The notes: a model not told the origin generated them from the letters alone. A DNA stretch of 64,000 bases from Pseudothauera rhizosphaerae (GCF_004801305.1 NZ_SSOD01000001.1:248001-312000), one strand, 5' to 3'; shown: positions 34,030 through 43,139, counted from the stretch's first letter. Translations and numbers: made by a program.

Positions 34030-34844
34030 GCGCCGTCATTGAACGCAAGCGCGAACACGAAGCGCCGGCGGCGGACAAGGCCGGCGTCGTCGGCTCCCAC
34101 ATCGACATCCGCGGCGTCAGCCACCGGTTCGACCTCAAGGAAGGGCCGCTGCCGGTGCTGGACGACGTGAGCCTGGACGTGAAGCCGGGCGAGTTCGTGG
34201 CCTTGCTCGGCCCCAGCGGCTGCGGCAAGTCCACCCTGCTGCGCCTGGTGGCCGGGCTGGAGCCGCCCAGCGACGGCAGCATCCGCCAGGACGGCCGCAG
34301 CATCACCCGGCCGGACCCGTCGCGCATCGTGGTGTTCCAGGATCCGACGCTGTTCCCCTGGCGCACCGTGTGGGACAACGTGGCCCTCGGCCTGCAGGCC
34401 CGCGGCGTGCTGAGCCGCGAGCGCAGCCGCGTGGACGAGGCCCTGTCCCTGGTGGGCCTGTCCGAATTCGCCAAGACCCATCCCCACCAGCTTTCCGGCG
34501 GCATGGCGCAACGCGTGGCGCTGGCCCGCGCCATCGTCAACGAGCCCAGCCTGCTGGTGCTGGACGAACCCCTGGGCAAGCTCGATTCCCTGACGCGGCT
34601 CGCGATGCAGAGCGAACTGGTGTCCATGTGGCAGCGCACCGGCTTCACGGTGCTGCTGGTCACCCACGACGTGGAAGAAGCCCTCTTCCTCGCCCAGCGC
34701 GTCGTCGTGTTCAGCGAACGGCCCGCGAAGATCAAGGCCGATTTCGAAGTCGATCTGCCCTACCCGCGCCACCGCGGCAGCCCGCGCCTGGCCGAACTGC
34801 GTCACCACGCCCTCGGCCTGCTCGGGCTGGATGCCACCTGGTAA
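34023..34844 (+). CDS. ABC transporter ATP-binding protein (SsuB/NrtD type)
   Basis: ATPase of 273 residues. Walker [13 protein letters not shown]-loop VVFQDPTLFPWRTV, signature [15 protein letters not shown] (the usual Q at the fifth position is M-A), Walker B LLVLDEPLGKLD and switch VTHDVEEAL are present. It energises uptake with the upstream receptor and permease. The ATG at 34023 overlaps the permease stop. Confidence 0.9.
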   Translation: MVSAVIERKREHEAPAADKAGVVGSHIDIRGVSHRFDLKEGPLPVLDDVSLDVKPGEFVALLGPSGCGKSTLLRLVAGLEPPSDGSIRQDGRSITRPDPSRIVVFQDPTLFPWRTVWDNVALGLQARGVLSRERSRVDEALSLVGLSEFAKTHPHQLSGGMAQRVALARAIVNEPSLLVLDEPLGKLDSLTRLAMQSELVSMWQRTGFTVLLVTHDVEEALFLAQRVVVFSERPAKIKADFEVDLPYPRHRGSPRLAELRHHALGLLGLDATW

Positions 34845-34850
34845 GGCGCG

Positions 34851-36044
34851 GTGGCTGCCACCGCCCCTGCCTGGCTGGAATTCCTGCTCTGGCTGCTGCA
34901 AGGCCTGCAGACCGGACTGCTGGGTCTGGCCGATGCCCTCGGCCTGACCCGGCGCCTGGACGGCCAGCCCCTGTGGCCGCTGCCGTGGCGCTTCGCCAGC
35001 GAGATGCTGCGGGTGGACTTCGGCGTGGCGCGCCGGCTGGCCCTGGCGCTGGCGGCGGCAGCCGTCGTCGCCCTCGCCCTGCTGCTCGCCCTGTGGCGCC
35101 CGCTGCGGCGCCCGGCGCTCGTCGTCGGCGCGCTGGCGGCCGGCATCGGCGCGGGCTTCCTGGGCGCCCTGCTGCTCCAGCCTTCCAGCCGCGCCGCCGT
35201 GCTGGCCGAGGCCGCACCCACCCACTTCCACCGCTCGCCGCTGAGTTTCGACAGCACCGCCGTCGCTGACGGCGAGCCGCTCTACGCCGCCCACTGCGCC
35301 GCCTGCCACGGCAGCGACGGCCGTGGCGAGGGGCCGCGCGCGGCCGGCCTGCCCATGTGGCCGCCCGATCTCTCGCGCGGCCTGCTGTGGCAGAAGAGCG
35401 ACGGCGAGCTGTTCTGGCACGTCCGCCACGGCACGGTCACCGGCCGCCGGCCCGGGAGCGCGGGAGAATCCGCCCTGCACGGTTTCGCGGACACCCTGTC
35501 CGACCGGGATATCTGGGCCACGCTGGCCTACCTGCAGGCGCTCGCCGCCGGCCAGAGCCTGCTGCGCACGGGACGCTGGGTGACGCCGGTGCCCCTGCCG
35601 GCGCTGGACGTGGATTGCGGCAGCGGCCCGGCGCTCGCGGAACGCGCGGGCGTGCGCCTGCGCGTGGTGGCCGGGCCGGACGTGCCGCTGCCCGATCCAC
35701 GCCTGGACACGCTGCTGCTGCTGCCCCCCGATGCGGATGCCGGCACCGACACGGCGGCGGCCGACTGCGTCAGCCGCTCGGCGCAAGCCTGGAAGACCTT
35801 CGCGCTGATCGCGGGCGTCGCCCCCGAGCAGCTCGCCGGCACCCAGTGGATCGCCGACCGCCAAGGCTGGCTGCGTGCCCTCGGACGACCGCCCCTGGCG
35901 GGCTGGTCCGATGCCGACATGGTGTGCCGCAGCGATGCCGCCCCAGCGCCGAAAGCCGCCGCCGGCGAGGACGGCCTGGGCGCGTTGATCGCCCGCATGG
36001 ATGCCGAACCGGTGCGTGCAATACGCGGCGCCTACATCCATTGA
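34851..36044 (+). CDS. membrane-anchored c-type cytochrome
   Basis: Protein of 397 residues, GTG start 6 bp after the ATPase stop. Two membrane segments (about 62-82 and 89-108) precede a periplasmic cytochrome c domain with the heme-binding CAACH at residues 149-153 and a candidate axial Met in GLPMWPPDLSRG. The rest (about 225-397) is a region I do not recognise, with three further Cys. Its presence in an ABC importer/monooxygenase operon is unusual. It could accept electrons from periplasmic oxidation of the imported compound (inference). Confidence 0.75.
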   Translation: MAATAPAWLEFLLWLLQGLQTGLLGLADALGLTRRLDGQPLWPLPWRFASEMLRVDFGVARRLALALAAAAVVALALLLALWRPLRRPALVVGALAAGIGAGFLGALLLQPSSRAAVLAEAAPTHFHRSPLSFDSTAVADGEPLYAAHCAACHGSDGRGEGPRAAGLPMWPPDLSRGLLWQKSDGELFWHVRHGTVTGRRPGSAGESALHGFADTLSDRDIWATLAYLQALAAGQSLLRTGRWVTPVPLPALDVDCGSGPALAERAGVRLRVVAGPDVPLPDPRLDTLLLLPPDADAGTDTAAADCVSRSAQAWKTFALIAGVAPEQLAGTQWIADRQGWLRALGRPPLAGWSDADMVCRSDAAPAPKAAAGEDGLGALIARMDAEPVRAIRGAYIH

Positions 36045-36075
36045 CCCACCCACCCATCACCCGCGAGGAAACCCC

Positions 36076-37407
36076 ATGAGCCAACCCGCTACCGGTCAGA
36101 TCAAGCTCAACGCCTACATGAGCGGTTCCGGCGTCCAGGGCGACAGCTGGCGCCATCCCGAAGTGGACGTGGACGCCTACCGCAACTTCGAACGCTACCG
36201 GGACATCGCCGCCGCCCTGGAGCGCGGCCGGTTCCACTCCATCTTCTTCTACGACAACGTCTACGCGGACATCGACGCCCTGCCGTTCCACACCATCTCC
36301 CCGCGCTGGGACCCGCTGGTGCTGCTCTCCGCGCTGGCCGTCACCACCCGCCACCTGGGCCTCATCGGCACCACCAGCACCACCTACAGCGAGCCCTACA
36401 ACGTGGCCCGCCGCTTCGCCTCGCTGGACCACCTCTCCGGCGGCCGCGCGGGCTGGAACGTGGTCACCTCCACCGCCGGCGGCGAGAACTTCAACCTGGA
36501 CGCCCACCCGGACCACGCCGAGCGCTACCGCCGCGCCCACGAGTTCTTCGACGTGGTGACCGGCCTGTGGGACACCTGGGCCGACGACGCCGTGGTCGCC
36601 GACAAGGCCACCGGGCAGTGGGTGGACCGGGCCAAGGTGCGCACCCTCGACCACGCGGGCGAGTTCTTCCGCGTGCGCGGCCCGCTCAACGCCGCACGCC
36701 CGCCCCAGGGCTGGCCGGTGATCGCCCAGGCCGGTTCGTCCGAATCGGGCAAGGATCTGGCCGCGCGCGTCGGCGAGGTGCTGTTCACCGCCGAAACCGA
36801 ACTGGAACACGCCCAGGCCTTCCGCGCCGACGTGCGGGCCCGCGCCGACCGCATCGGCCGCAACCCCAATCACATCAACATCCTGCCCGGCGTTTCGCCC
36901 ATCGTGGGGCGCACCCAGGCCGAGGCCGAGGACAAGTACGGCGAACTCCTGCGCTACCGCGACCGCAACGCCACGCTGCAGGCCCTGGCCGCCTACGCCA
37001 GCCTGGGCGTGGACCTCGCCGGCCTGCCCCTGGACGCCCTGGTGCCGCTGCCCGACAAGGTCGCCGAGACCAACAGCCACAAGAGCCGCCAGGCGCTGAT
37101 CCTGGACTACATCCGCAAGCACCGCCCCACCGTGGCCCAGCTCTACTCCCGCTTCACCATCGGCGGCCACCGCATCCTGGTGGGCACGCCGGAGAGCATC
37201 GCCGACGACTTCGAGCACTGGTTTACGAATGGCGCCTCCGACGGCTTCACCATCATGTTCCCGTCCGCGCCGGGCGGCGTGAACGACTTCGTGGACCTGG
37301 TGGTGCCCGAACTGCAGCGCCGCAGGCTGTTCCGCACGGAATACACGGGACGTACCTTCCGCGAGAACCTGGGCCTGCCGCACCGGCCGAACCGGCATTT
37401 CGTGTGA
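36076..37407 (+). CDS. FMN-dependent monooxygenase, NtaA/SnaA/DszA family
   Basis: Class C flavin monooxygenase of 443 residues. Seen: the N-terminal barrel strand IKLNAYMSGSGVQGDSWRHP, ATTRHLGLIGTTSTTYSEPY-type second block (here VTTRHLGLIGTTSTTYSEPY) and RFASLDHLSGGRAGWNVVTS near 115-134. Members use FMNH2 from a separate reductase and O2 to attack nitrilotriacetate, EDTA, dibenzothiophene sulfone or similar. A reductase gene is not in this operon; the FMN reductase at 43140 could serve. The start has a GAGGAA RBS. Confidence 0.9.
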   Translation: MSQPATGQIKLNAYMSGSGVQGDSWRHPEVDVDAYRNFERYRDIAAALERGRFHSIFFYDNVYADIDALPFHTISPRWDPLVLLSALAVTTRHLGLIGTTSTTYSEPYNVARRFASLDHLSGGRAGWNVVTSTAGGENFNLDAHPDHAERYRRAHEFFDVVTGLWDTWADDAVVADKATGQWVDRAKVRTLDHAGEFFRVRGPLNAARPPQGWPVIAQAGSSESGKDLAARVGEVLFTAETELEHAQAFRADVRARADRIGRNPNHINILPGVSPIVGRTQAEAEDKYGELLRYRDRNATLQALAAYASLGVDLAGLPLDALVPLPDKVAETNSHKSRQALILDYIRKHRPTVAQLYSRFTIGGHRILVGTPESIADDFEHWFTNGASDGFTIMFPSAPGGVNDFVDLVVPELQRRRLFRTEYTGRTFRENLGLPHRPNRHFV

Positions 37408-37420
37408 TCAGGGCATCGCC

Positions 37421-37450
37421 ACTCGCTCCAGCGCCTGTGCCGGAGCGAGT
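37421..37450 (+). terminator. hairpin after the monooxygenase gene
   Basis: A perfect 9-bp stem ACTCGCTCC/GGAGCGAGT with a 12-nt loop, 14 bp after the stop, followed by a short ATTT rather than a long T-tract. It probably ends or stabilises the ABC/monooxygenase transcript. Confidence 0.5.
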
Positions 37451-37662
37451 ATTTCCAGGCCATCGAGCGGGGCGATCTGCAGCAGGTCGTTGGTATCAAT
37501 AGTGGCCTGCTCAACTGCCATCGGCCAGCAGACGCTTCAACCGTCTCTCGCCATATGACAGACTCCTTACTTTGCTCGATAAGCGGTTATCATTGAGCAC
37601 GTTTCCAGTGTCTTTGAGGCATTGGCATCGGCATTTGCCACATCCGCTATCAAGGCCGCCGG

Positions 37663-38664
37663 ATGCGATCAAATCTGACTATTCCTCCGATGATCACCCA
37701 TCGCCGGCTAGGCGAAATGCTTAAGATACGGACGCGCACCTCAGCTATGACCGACGAAGAGCTCTGCCTCGATTGTGCCGGCCTCAGGTGGGTTGATCCT
37801 GCGGGACTATGCCTACTCAGGCATCTGATTCAAAGCTTGAACGAGCGCAATGTCATCGTCCATCTACGTGATCTGCCGTTGGAGATGGAGTCCTACATGC
37901 GACGCATGGATTTGTTTGCTGATGCACCAAATCTCCGATTCGATGACCGGACTGGGAGCTATGCCCGCAACGATCTGCAAGGCAATCTGGTCGAACTGCA
38001 TGACGTGACCCGGGTCGACGATTCGGACGCGACTGCGTTACGGATCGCACGAACGATCGTGGCTCAGATTCCCACCATCTCGACGGCCACTGACCCCGAC
38101 GGCATGTGCCCGTCAGATGCAGAGAAGGCCGACAAATCCATCGCATACGTGTTCTCCGAATTGCTCGACAACGCCCTCATTCATGGCCGCCGGAGAGGCT
38201 ATACCCATGCACAGGCGACGGTCGCCGCCCAGTACTTCCCACGAAGAAAACGCCTCCAGATAGCCATTGTGGACGACGGGTGCGGTCTGCTCCAGTCGCT
38301 CCAAAGCCACCCCCGTTTGCAGGATGGACACTCTCATGAAGCCGCGATTCGCCTCGCGCTCGAACCGCGGGTAAGCTGCAATCGTGACCTCCGCTATGCG
38401 CATGACTCGGCAAACCAGGGGGTGGGACTCACCGTCAGCACCCGGCTGGCGCTGGCATCCGGTGGAGAATTCACGATATATTCCGGCGATTCTGCCTACA
38501 ATGAAGACGCTAACGGGCGTGCGGCAACCTGGCGGACGGCGGGGTGGGACGGTACCGGTGTCTTTATCGAGTTCTGCTCCGAACGACTGCCGACCATAGA
38601 CGTATCACAGGTAGTCGCGGCCTTGCCAGGGTTCAGGCAGGTGCCCGGACTTCATTTTCAGTAA
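37663..38664 (+). CDS. STAS-like plus GHKL ATPase domain protein
   Basis: Protein of 333 residues. The first ~100 residues look like a STAS/MlaB-type fold (ELCLDCAGLRWVDPAGLCLL). The second half is a histidine-kinase-type ATPase domain: N-box YVFSELLDNALIHG, G1 box IAIVDDGCGLLQ, and G2 box SANQGVGLTVSTRLALASGG. No phospho-acceptor His domain or membrane segment is visible. The layout resembles SpoIIAB/RsbW-type switch kinases joined to a STAS partner. The next gene encodes a STAS-like DUF4325 protein. Codon use is less GC-rich than in the surroundings. The start could be slightly later (MITHRRLGEM at 37690). Confidence 0.72.
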   Translation: MRSNLTIPPMITHRRLGEMLKIRTRTSAMTDEELCLDCAGLRWVDPAGLCLLRHLIQSLNERNVIVHLRDLPLEMESYMRRMDLFADAPNLRFDDRTGSYARNDLQGNLVELHDVTRVDDSDATALRIARTIVAQIPTISTATDPDGMCPSDAEKADKSIAYVFSELLDNALIHGRRRGYTHAQATVAAQYFPRRKRLQIAIVDDGCGLLQSLQSHPRLQDGHSHEAAIRLALEPRVSCNRDLRYAHDSANQGVGLTVSTRLALASGGEFTIYSGDSAYNEDANGRAATWRTAGWDGTGVFIEFCSERLPTIDVSQVVAALPGFRQVPGLHFQ

Positions 38665-38681
38665 CGTACAGGGAGCGCGCG

Positions 38682-38993
38682 ATGACCACTGTCATGCTTG
38701 CCGAGCGGGCCGTCGGCGGCCGCTTGCTTGGGTCCAGGCCATCTGCCCACGCCATCCGAGATTTGATCGAAGCAACGCTGCAAGCTGGTGATCAAGTAGT
38801 GCTCGATTTTGCCGGGACGGACGTCACCCAGTCGTTCATTGACGAATTGGTCGGCGTGCTGGTGCTTGAACGAGGGGAGGATGTACTCCAGAGTCTCGTT
38901 TTTAGGAACTGCTCCCCCGATACACAGACGATCCTGCATTTCGTGGTCAGCGACCGGCTTGACCAACTCAGCCAGAGCCGACCTGTCCACTAA
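38682..38993 (+). CDS. DUF4325 (STAS-like) protein
   Basis: Protein of 103 residues with the DUF4325 core: VVLDFAGTDVTQSFIDELVG near residues 39-58, then SLVFRNCSPDTQTILHFVVS. The fold is predicted STAS-like. It follows the ATPase gene by 17 bp with a GGGAGCG RBS and is followed by a terminator, so the two genes form a closed unit. The candidate role is as partner or target of the ATPase, by analogy with anti-sigma/anti-anti-sigma pairs; not demonstrated. Confidence 0.78.
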   Translation: MTTVMLAERAVGGRLLGSRPSAHAIRDLIEATLQAGDQVVLDFAGTDVTQSFIDELVGVLVLERGEDVLQSLVFRNCSPDTQTILHFVVSDRLDQLSQSRPVH

Positions 38994-39010
38994 CGCAGCA
39001 TTTCGTCGGC

Positions 39011-39032
39011 AGCCCGCTTCTTGCGGGCTTTT
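39011..39032 (+). terminator. rho-independent terminator of the ATPase/DUF4325 unit
   Basis: Stem GCCCGC/GCGGGC with loop TTCTT, followed by TTTT, 18 bp after the DUF4325 stop. It separates this unit from the convergent rhodanese gene. Confidence 0.75.
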
Positions 39033-39138
39033 GCACGCCTGCCTGGCGGCCTACGGCAAATAAACGTCGCTTTGTCGGCGCATGCGCCAAACGCCTATTC
39101 TATTAGCGGGTTTGCCGGAAGCGCGCGGTGCGCGCCTC

Positions 39139-40755
39139 TCAGATTACCCTGAAATGGTGCGTCCCATCGCGCCCGAGCTGCGCCACCAGTCCGAATTCCC
39201 AGTCCAGGTAGGCCTGCATGGCTTCCCGCGGGCTGTCGGTGCCCTCGTAGGGGCGGCGGTAGCGGTCGATGGGCGGGGAGGCGAGGCGGGTTTCGCCGCT
39301 CTCCTCCGGCAGGCCGGCGGCGAACCAGGCGGCGTTGCCGCCTTCCAGCAGCCACACTTCACCGTCCACCAGCGCCTCGACCTCCGGCACCACGTAGTTG
39401 GCGAGCTGGCTGCTGCCGCAGGTCAGCACGTAGCGGGCGGCGCGGGGCACCTGGCGCAGGACGTCGGCCAGTTGCGAGCGCAGCGCCCACCAGGCGCCGG
39501 GGATGTGGCGCTTGCGGTAGTTGGCCCCGGTGGTGAAGTCGAGGATCACGACGTCCTCGCCGGCGGCGAGGCTGCGGGACAGGGTTTCCGGCAGGATGCG
39601 GCGGGCGGGCGGCGGGGGCGGCACGGGGGCGCGCCAGGCGCCGCGCTCGCTTAGGTCCGCCGCGGCGATGCCATCCACCACGTGGACGTCCCAGGCCATC
39701 TGCGCCAGCCAGGAGGCGCTCATGTCGGCACGCACGCCGTCGCTGTCCGCGAGCACGATGCGGGCGCCGCGGGTCGGCGCCACCATCTCGGTCTCCTGCA
39801 CGAGTTGGCCGCCGGGCACCGAACGGAAGCCGGGCAGGTGGCCGGCCTCGTACTCCTCGGGCGTGCGCACGTCGAAGAAGTAGGTGGTGCGCCCCTGCTG
39901 GCGCTGCCAGCCCTGGATTTCCGCCAGCGTGGTGCGGCGCACGCCGGCCCGGTCGGCCACGGCGCGGGCACGGGCCGCGGCCTGTTCGCGGGTGGCCGCG
40001 GAGACTTCGGGGAAGCGCCGGTCCGCGCCCTGCTCCAGCTTCTGCCCGGCCAGCGTCCAGCCTATGGTGCCGTTGCGCAGTGCGGCGACCGGGTTGGGGA
40101 TGCCCGCATTGACCAGCGACTGGGTGCCGATGATGCTGCGCGTGCGCCCGGCGCAATTGACGATGACCCGCGTCTCCGGGCGCGGCGCGAGTTCGGCGAT
40201 GCGCAGCACCAGTTCGGCACCGGGCACGCTGGTGGAGCCGGGGATGTTCATGGTCTGGTATTCGTCGAAGCGGCGCGAGTCGACGATCACCACGTCGGCT
40301 TTCGAGTCGATCAGCGCCTGCACTTCCTCGGCCGCGAGCGAAGGGGTGTGGCGCTCGGCCTCCACCAGTTCGCCGAAGGACTTGCTGGGCACGTTCACGT
40401 CGCGGAACAGCTCGCCGCCGGCCTCGCGCCAGCCAGCGACGCCGCCCTGGAACACGCGCACGTCCGTGTAGCCGAGACCGATCAGGCGCTGCGCGGCGAG
40501 TTCGGCAAGGCCTTCGCCGTCGTCGAGGGTGACGATGGGCACGTCACGCCGCGGCAGCTTGGACCAGGCGTCGAGCTCGATGCGCGCCAGCGGCAGGTTG
40601 GCCGCGAACAGCGGATGGGCCTGGGCGTGGGGGTCTTCCTCGCGCACGTCGAGGAGCGCGATCTCGCGGCGTTCGAGCAGCGCAGCGCGAACGTCGGCGT
40701 AGGTGGCGCGGGGAATGTCACGAAGCGATTCCTGCCGGCTAGCGGGTGCGTTCAT
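39139..40755 (-). CDS. four-domain rhodanese-like sulfurtransferase
   Basis: Protein of 538 residues with four rhodanese modules (about 17-115, 135-240, 275-375, 385-485). Only the second and fourth keep an active-site Cys: C201 in VNCAGRTRS and C446 in LTCGSSQLA. The first has TLDDGEG and the third ADSDGVR at the loop, so they are probably structural. No signal peptide, so cytosolic. It is divergent from a LysR regulator and next to the organosulfur block, which suggests handling of sulfane sulfur or thiosulfate released there. Confidence 0.87.
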   Translation of the reverse strand: MNAPASRQESLRDIPRATYADVRAALLERREIALLDVREEDPHAQAHPLFAANLPLARIELDAWSKLPRRDVPIVTLDDGEGLAELAAQRLIGLGYTDVRVFQGGVAGWREAGGELFRDVNVPSKSFGELVEAERHTPSLAAEEVQALIDSKADVVIVDSRRFDEYQTMNIPGSTSVPGAELVLRIAELAPRPETRVIVNCAGRTRSIIGTQSLVNAGIPNPVAALRNGTIGWTLAGQKLEQGADRRFPEVSAATREQAAARARAVADRAGVRRTTLAEIQGWQRQQGRTTYFFDVRTPEEYEAGHLPGFRSVPGGQLVQETEMVAPTRGARIVLADSDGVRADMSASWLAQMAWDVHVVDGIAAADLSERGAWRAPVPPPPPARRILPETLSRSLAAGEDVVILDFTTGANYRKRHIPGAWWALRSQLADVLRQVPRAARYVLTCGSSQLANYVVPEVEALVDGEVWLLEGGNAAWFAAGLPEESGETRLASPPIDRYRRPYEGTDSPREAMQAYLDWEFGLVAQLGRDGTHHFRVI

Positions 40756-40860
40756 GTGTAGCGATATCCTGTAGGATAAACATGCAAGGTTCGCATGATA
40801 TAGATGTTCAACTATCAGCCATATTCGTTTTTCTGCTAACAATCCGTCCACCGAGCGCGC

Positions 40861-41787
40861 ATGAACATCAAGATAGACGACCTCGTTTCCTTCGTCGCCA
40901 CCGTCCATCACCAGTCCCTGTCGCGTGCCGCGGAGGCGCTCGGGCTGACCCAGCCCGCCGTCACCCGCCGCATCCAGAGCCTGGAGGAAAGCCTGGGCGC
41001 GGTGCTGCTCGACCGCGACACCAAGCCGCCCAAGCCCAACGCGCTGGGCCGCCGCGTGTTCGCCCAGTGCGAGCAGGTGCTGCGCGAGGTGGACAACCTC
41101 AAGGCGCTGGTGGAAACCGAAGCCGTGCCCCAGGGCCGGCTGCGCCTGGGCGTCACCCAGTCGGCGGCGGAGGTCGGCATCGGCGAACTGCTGGAAGCCT
41201 TCCGCGCCCGATATCCCGCGCTGGACGTGACCGTCAGCACGCGCTGGAGCGGCGATCTGGTGAAGCAGGTGGAGCGCGGCGACCTGGACGCCGCCACGGT
41301 GATGCTGCCGCGCGGCACCGACTTCCCGCCCGCCCTCGCCGCCCGCCACCTGATGGCCGTGGAGATGGTGGTGGTCAGCATGGCCGGCAGTTGGCCGGAG
41401 CGGCCCGAGCCCTACCGCCTGCACGACCTGCGCCACAGCAAGTGGATCGTCAACCCGGACGGCTGCGGCTTCCGCGCCCGCCTGCAGCGCGCGCTGGCCG
41501 ATCTGGGCCTGCCCTTCCACGTGGCCATGGACGCCTTCGGCACCGAGCTGCAGCTCCAGCTCGTCGCCGAGGGCCTCGGCCTCGGCCTGGCGACCCGCGC
41601 GCAGATCGAACGCAGCCGCTACCGGGACCGCATCCGCGTGCTACCGGTGACCGACTTCAACCCCTCCACCGAGATGTGGCTGATCCACACCGCGGCGCCG
41701 GGCAACCTGAAGCGGCCCATCGAGCTGTTCGCCGAGGCGGCGGTGGCGACGTTTACCGTGGGCGGCGCGGATGCGCTGGCGGCGTAG
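40861..41787 (+). CDS. LysR family transcriptional regulator (CysB/Cbl-like role inferred)
   Basis: Regulator of 308 residues. The N-terminal wHTH reads LVSFVATVHHQSLSRAAEAL then LTQPAVTRRIQSLEESLG, and the effector domain starts near residue 93 (GRLRLGVTQSA). It lies divergently from the rhodanese gene across 105 bp and upstream of the organosulfur genes, so it is the likely local activator. A motif sharing ATTCGTTT occurs in the divergent spacer and before two target operons. The effector is unknown. Confidence 0.87.
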   Translation: MNIKIDDLVSFVATVHHQSLSRAAEALGLTQPAVTRRIQSLEESLGAVLLDRDTKPPKPNALGRRVFAQCEQVLREVDNLKALVETEAVPQGRLRLGVTQSAAEVGIGELLEAFRARYPALDVTVSTRWSGDLVKQVERGDLDAATVMLPRGTDFPPALAARHLMAVEMVVVSMAGSWPERPEPYRLHDLRHSKWIVNPDGCGFRARLQRALADLGLPFHVAMDAFGTELQLQLVAEGLGLGLATRAQIERSRYRDRIRVLPVTDFNPSTEMWLIHTAAPGNLKRPIELFAEAAVATFTVGGADALAA

Positions 41788-41826
41788 ATAAGCATCTATG
41801 GCAAACGCCATATCATGCGATCGCTG

Positions 41827-41855
41827 CATATAACGATATACATTTAATTCGTTTG
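41827..41855 (+). promoter_or_regulatory. conserved AT-rich upstream motif, site 1
   Basis: A 29-bp stretch with CATATAACGATA at the left and ATTCGTTTG at the right, 52 bp before the alpha-hydroxy-acid oxidase gene. About 22 of 29 positions match the site at 43769. Probable binding site of the LysR regulator encoded just upstream, or a shared promoter. Confidence 0.5.
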
Positions 41856-41907
41856 CCTCATTGACTGGCGACTCCTAGCATCGCGTTTCCTGTTCAGGAG
41901 CGATGCC

Positions 41908-43065
41908 ATGACCGCCACATTCCCGGCGCGCCCGGGCTGGGCGCAGGGCGGCGCCGCCACCGGGGCGAACTACACCGCCGACGCCTCGGCTCCACCGTGG
42001 CGGAGCGGCAGCGCAGAACGTCCGCTGCAGCCCGTCAACCTGCTCGAACTCGAAGAGGCCGCCGCCCGGGTGATTCCCGCCGCCGGCTTCGACTACATCG
42101 CCGGCGGCGCCGGGGACGAATGGACGCTGCGGGAGAACCGCGCCGCCTTCGAACGCAGGCAGATCGTCCAGCGCGTGCTCACCGGCAAGGTGGTCGCCGA
42201 CACCGCCACGGAAATCCTCGGCACCCCCATCGCCCTGCCAACCATCGTCGCGCCCATGGGCGGCCAGGCCATCGCCCACGTCAGCGCCGAAGCCGGCACC
42301 GCCCGCGGCGCGGCGGCGGCCGGCACGCTGCACACGGTCAGCACCGTCGCCACCCTGAGCCTGGAGGACGCGGCGCGCGCCGCCGATGGTCCGAAGTGGT
42401 TCCAGATCTACCTGACCCGGGACGACGGCTTCAATGCCGAACTGCTGCAGCGCGCCCGCGCCGCGGGCTACGGCGCCATCGTGCTCACCGTGGACGTGCC
42501 CATCGTCGGCAACCGGGAGCGCGACCGCCGCAACGGCTTCGTCTATCCGCCGGCCGCCGCGCCGCGCAACTTCCTCGACGCAGCGGGCCGCCTGCGCCCC
42601 ATCGAGCGCGCCTTCCAGCCCCGCCTGGACGCGGACAGCATCGCCTTCGTGCGCCGCCACGGCGGCCTGCCGGTGGTGGTCAAGGGCATCGCCACCGCGG
42701 AAGACGCGCTGCTGGCCCTCGATGCCGGCGCCGCGGCGATCCAGGTTTCCAACCACGGCGGACGCCAGCTCGACGGCGCGCCGGCCGCCTTCACCGTGCT
42801 GCCGGAAGTGGCGGCCGCGGTGCAGGGCCGTGTGCCGCTGATCCTCGACGGCGGCATCCGCCGCGGGGCCGACGTGTTCAAGGCGCTCGCCAGCGGCGCC
42901 GACGTGGTCGCCCTCGGGCGGCCGGTGCTGTACGGCCTGGCGCTGGGCGGCTGGCAGGGCGTGCAGTCGGTGTTCCAGCATCTGGAGGACGAACTGCGCA
43001 CCGTCATGCAGCTCGCCGGCGCCGCCACCGTGGCCGACATCCGGCGCACCCGGCTGTACGGATAA
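41908..43065 (+). CDS. FMN-dependent alpha-hydroxy-acid oxidizing protein
   Basis: TIM-barrel flavoenzyme of 385 residues from the glycolate oxidase/lactate monooxygenase family. Seen: FDYIAGGAGDEWTLRENRAA near 61-80, IVAPMGGQAIAH, WFQIYLTRDDGF, and the catalytic block QVSNHGGRQLDGAP near 281-294 with the base His. DGGIRRGADVFKAL binds the FMN phosphate. It oxidises a 2-hydroxy acid to the 2-oxo acid with O2 or a quinone. It opens the organosulfur block, which hints at a sulfur-containing hydroxy acid; the substrate is not shown by sequence. Confidence 0.88.
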   Translation: MTATFPARPGWAQGGAATGANYTADASAPPWRSGSAERPLQPVNLLELEEAAARVIPAAGFDYIAGGAGDEWTLRENRAAFERRQIVQRVLTGKVVADTATEILGTPIALPTIVAPMGGQAIAHVSAEAGTARGAAAAGTLHTVSTVATLSLEDAARAADGPKWFQIYLTRDDGFNAELLQRARAAGYGAIVLTVDVPIVGNRERDRRNGFVYPPAAAPRNFLDAAGRLRPIERAFQPRLDADSIAFVRRHGGLPVVVKGIATAEDALLALDAGAAAIQVSNHGGRQLDGAPAAFTVLPEVAAAVQGRVPLILDGGIRRGADVFKALASGADVVALGRPVLYGLALGGWQGVQSVFQHLEDELRTVMQLAGAATVADIRRTRLYG

Positions 43066-43139
43066 GCGCCCCTTTCCGATCTCCCCATTCCCGGCCCGGA
43101 CCCATCCGCACCGGACAACCCGCAAACGGAGCAAGATTC

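Noticed and set aside
37470-37560. Possible small leftward gene remnant reading ATIDTNDLLQIAPLDG
   Set aside because: Too short, no start/RBS pattern and no family match; perhaps a decayed fragment.
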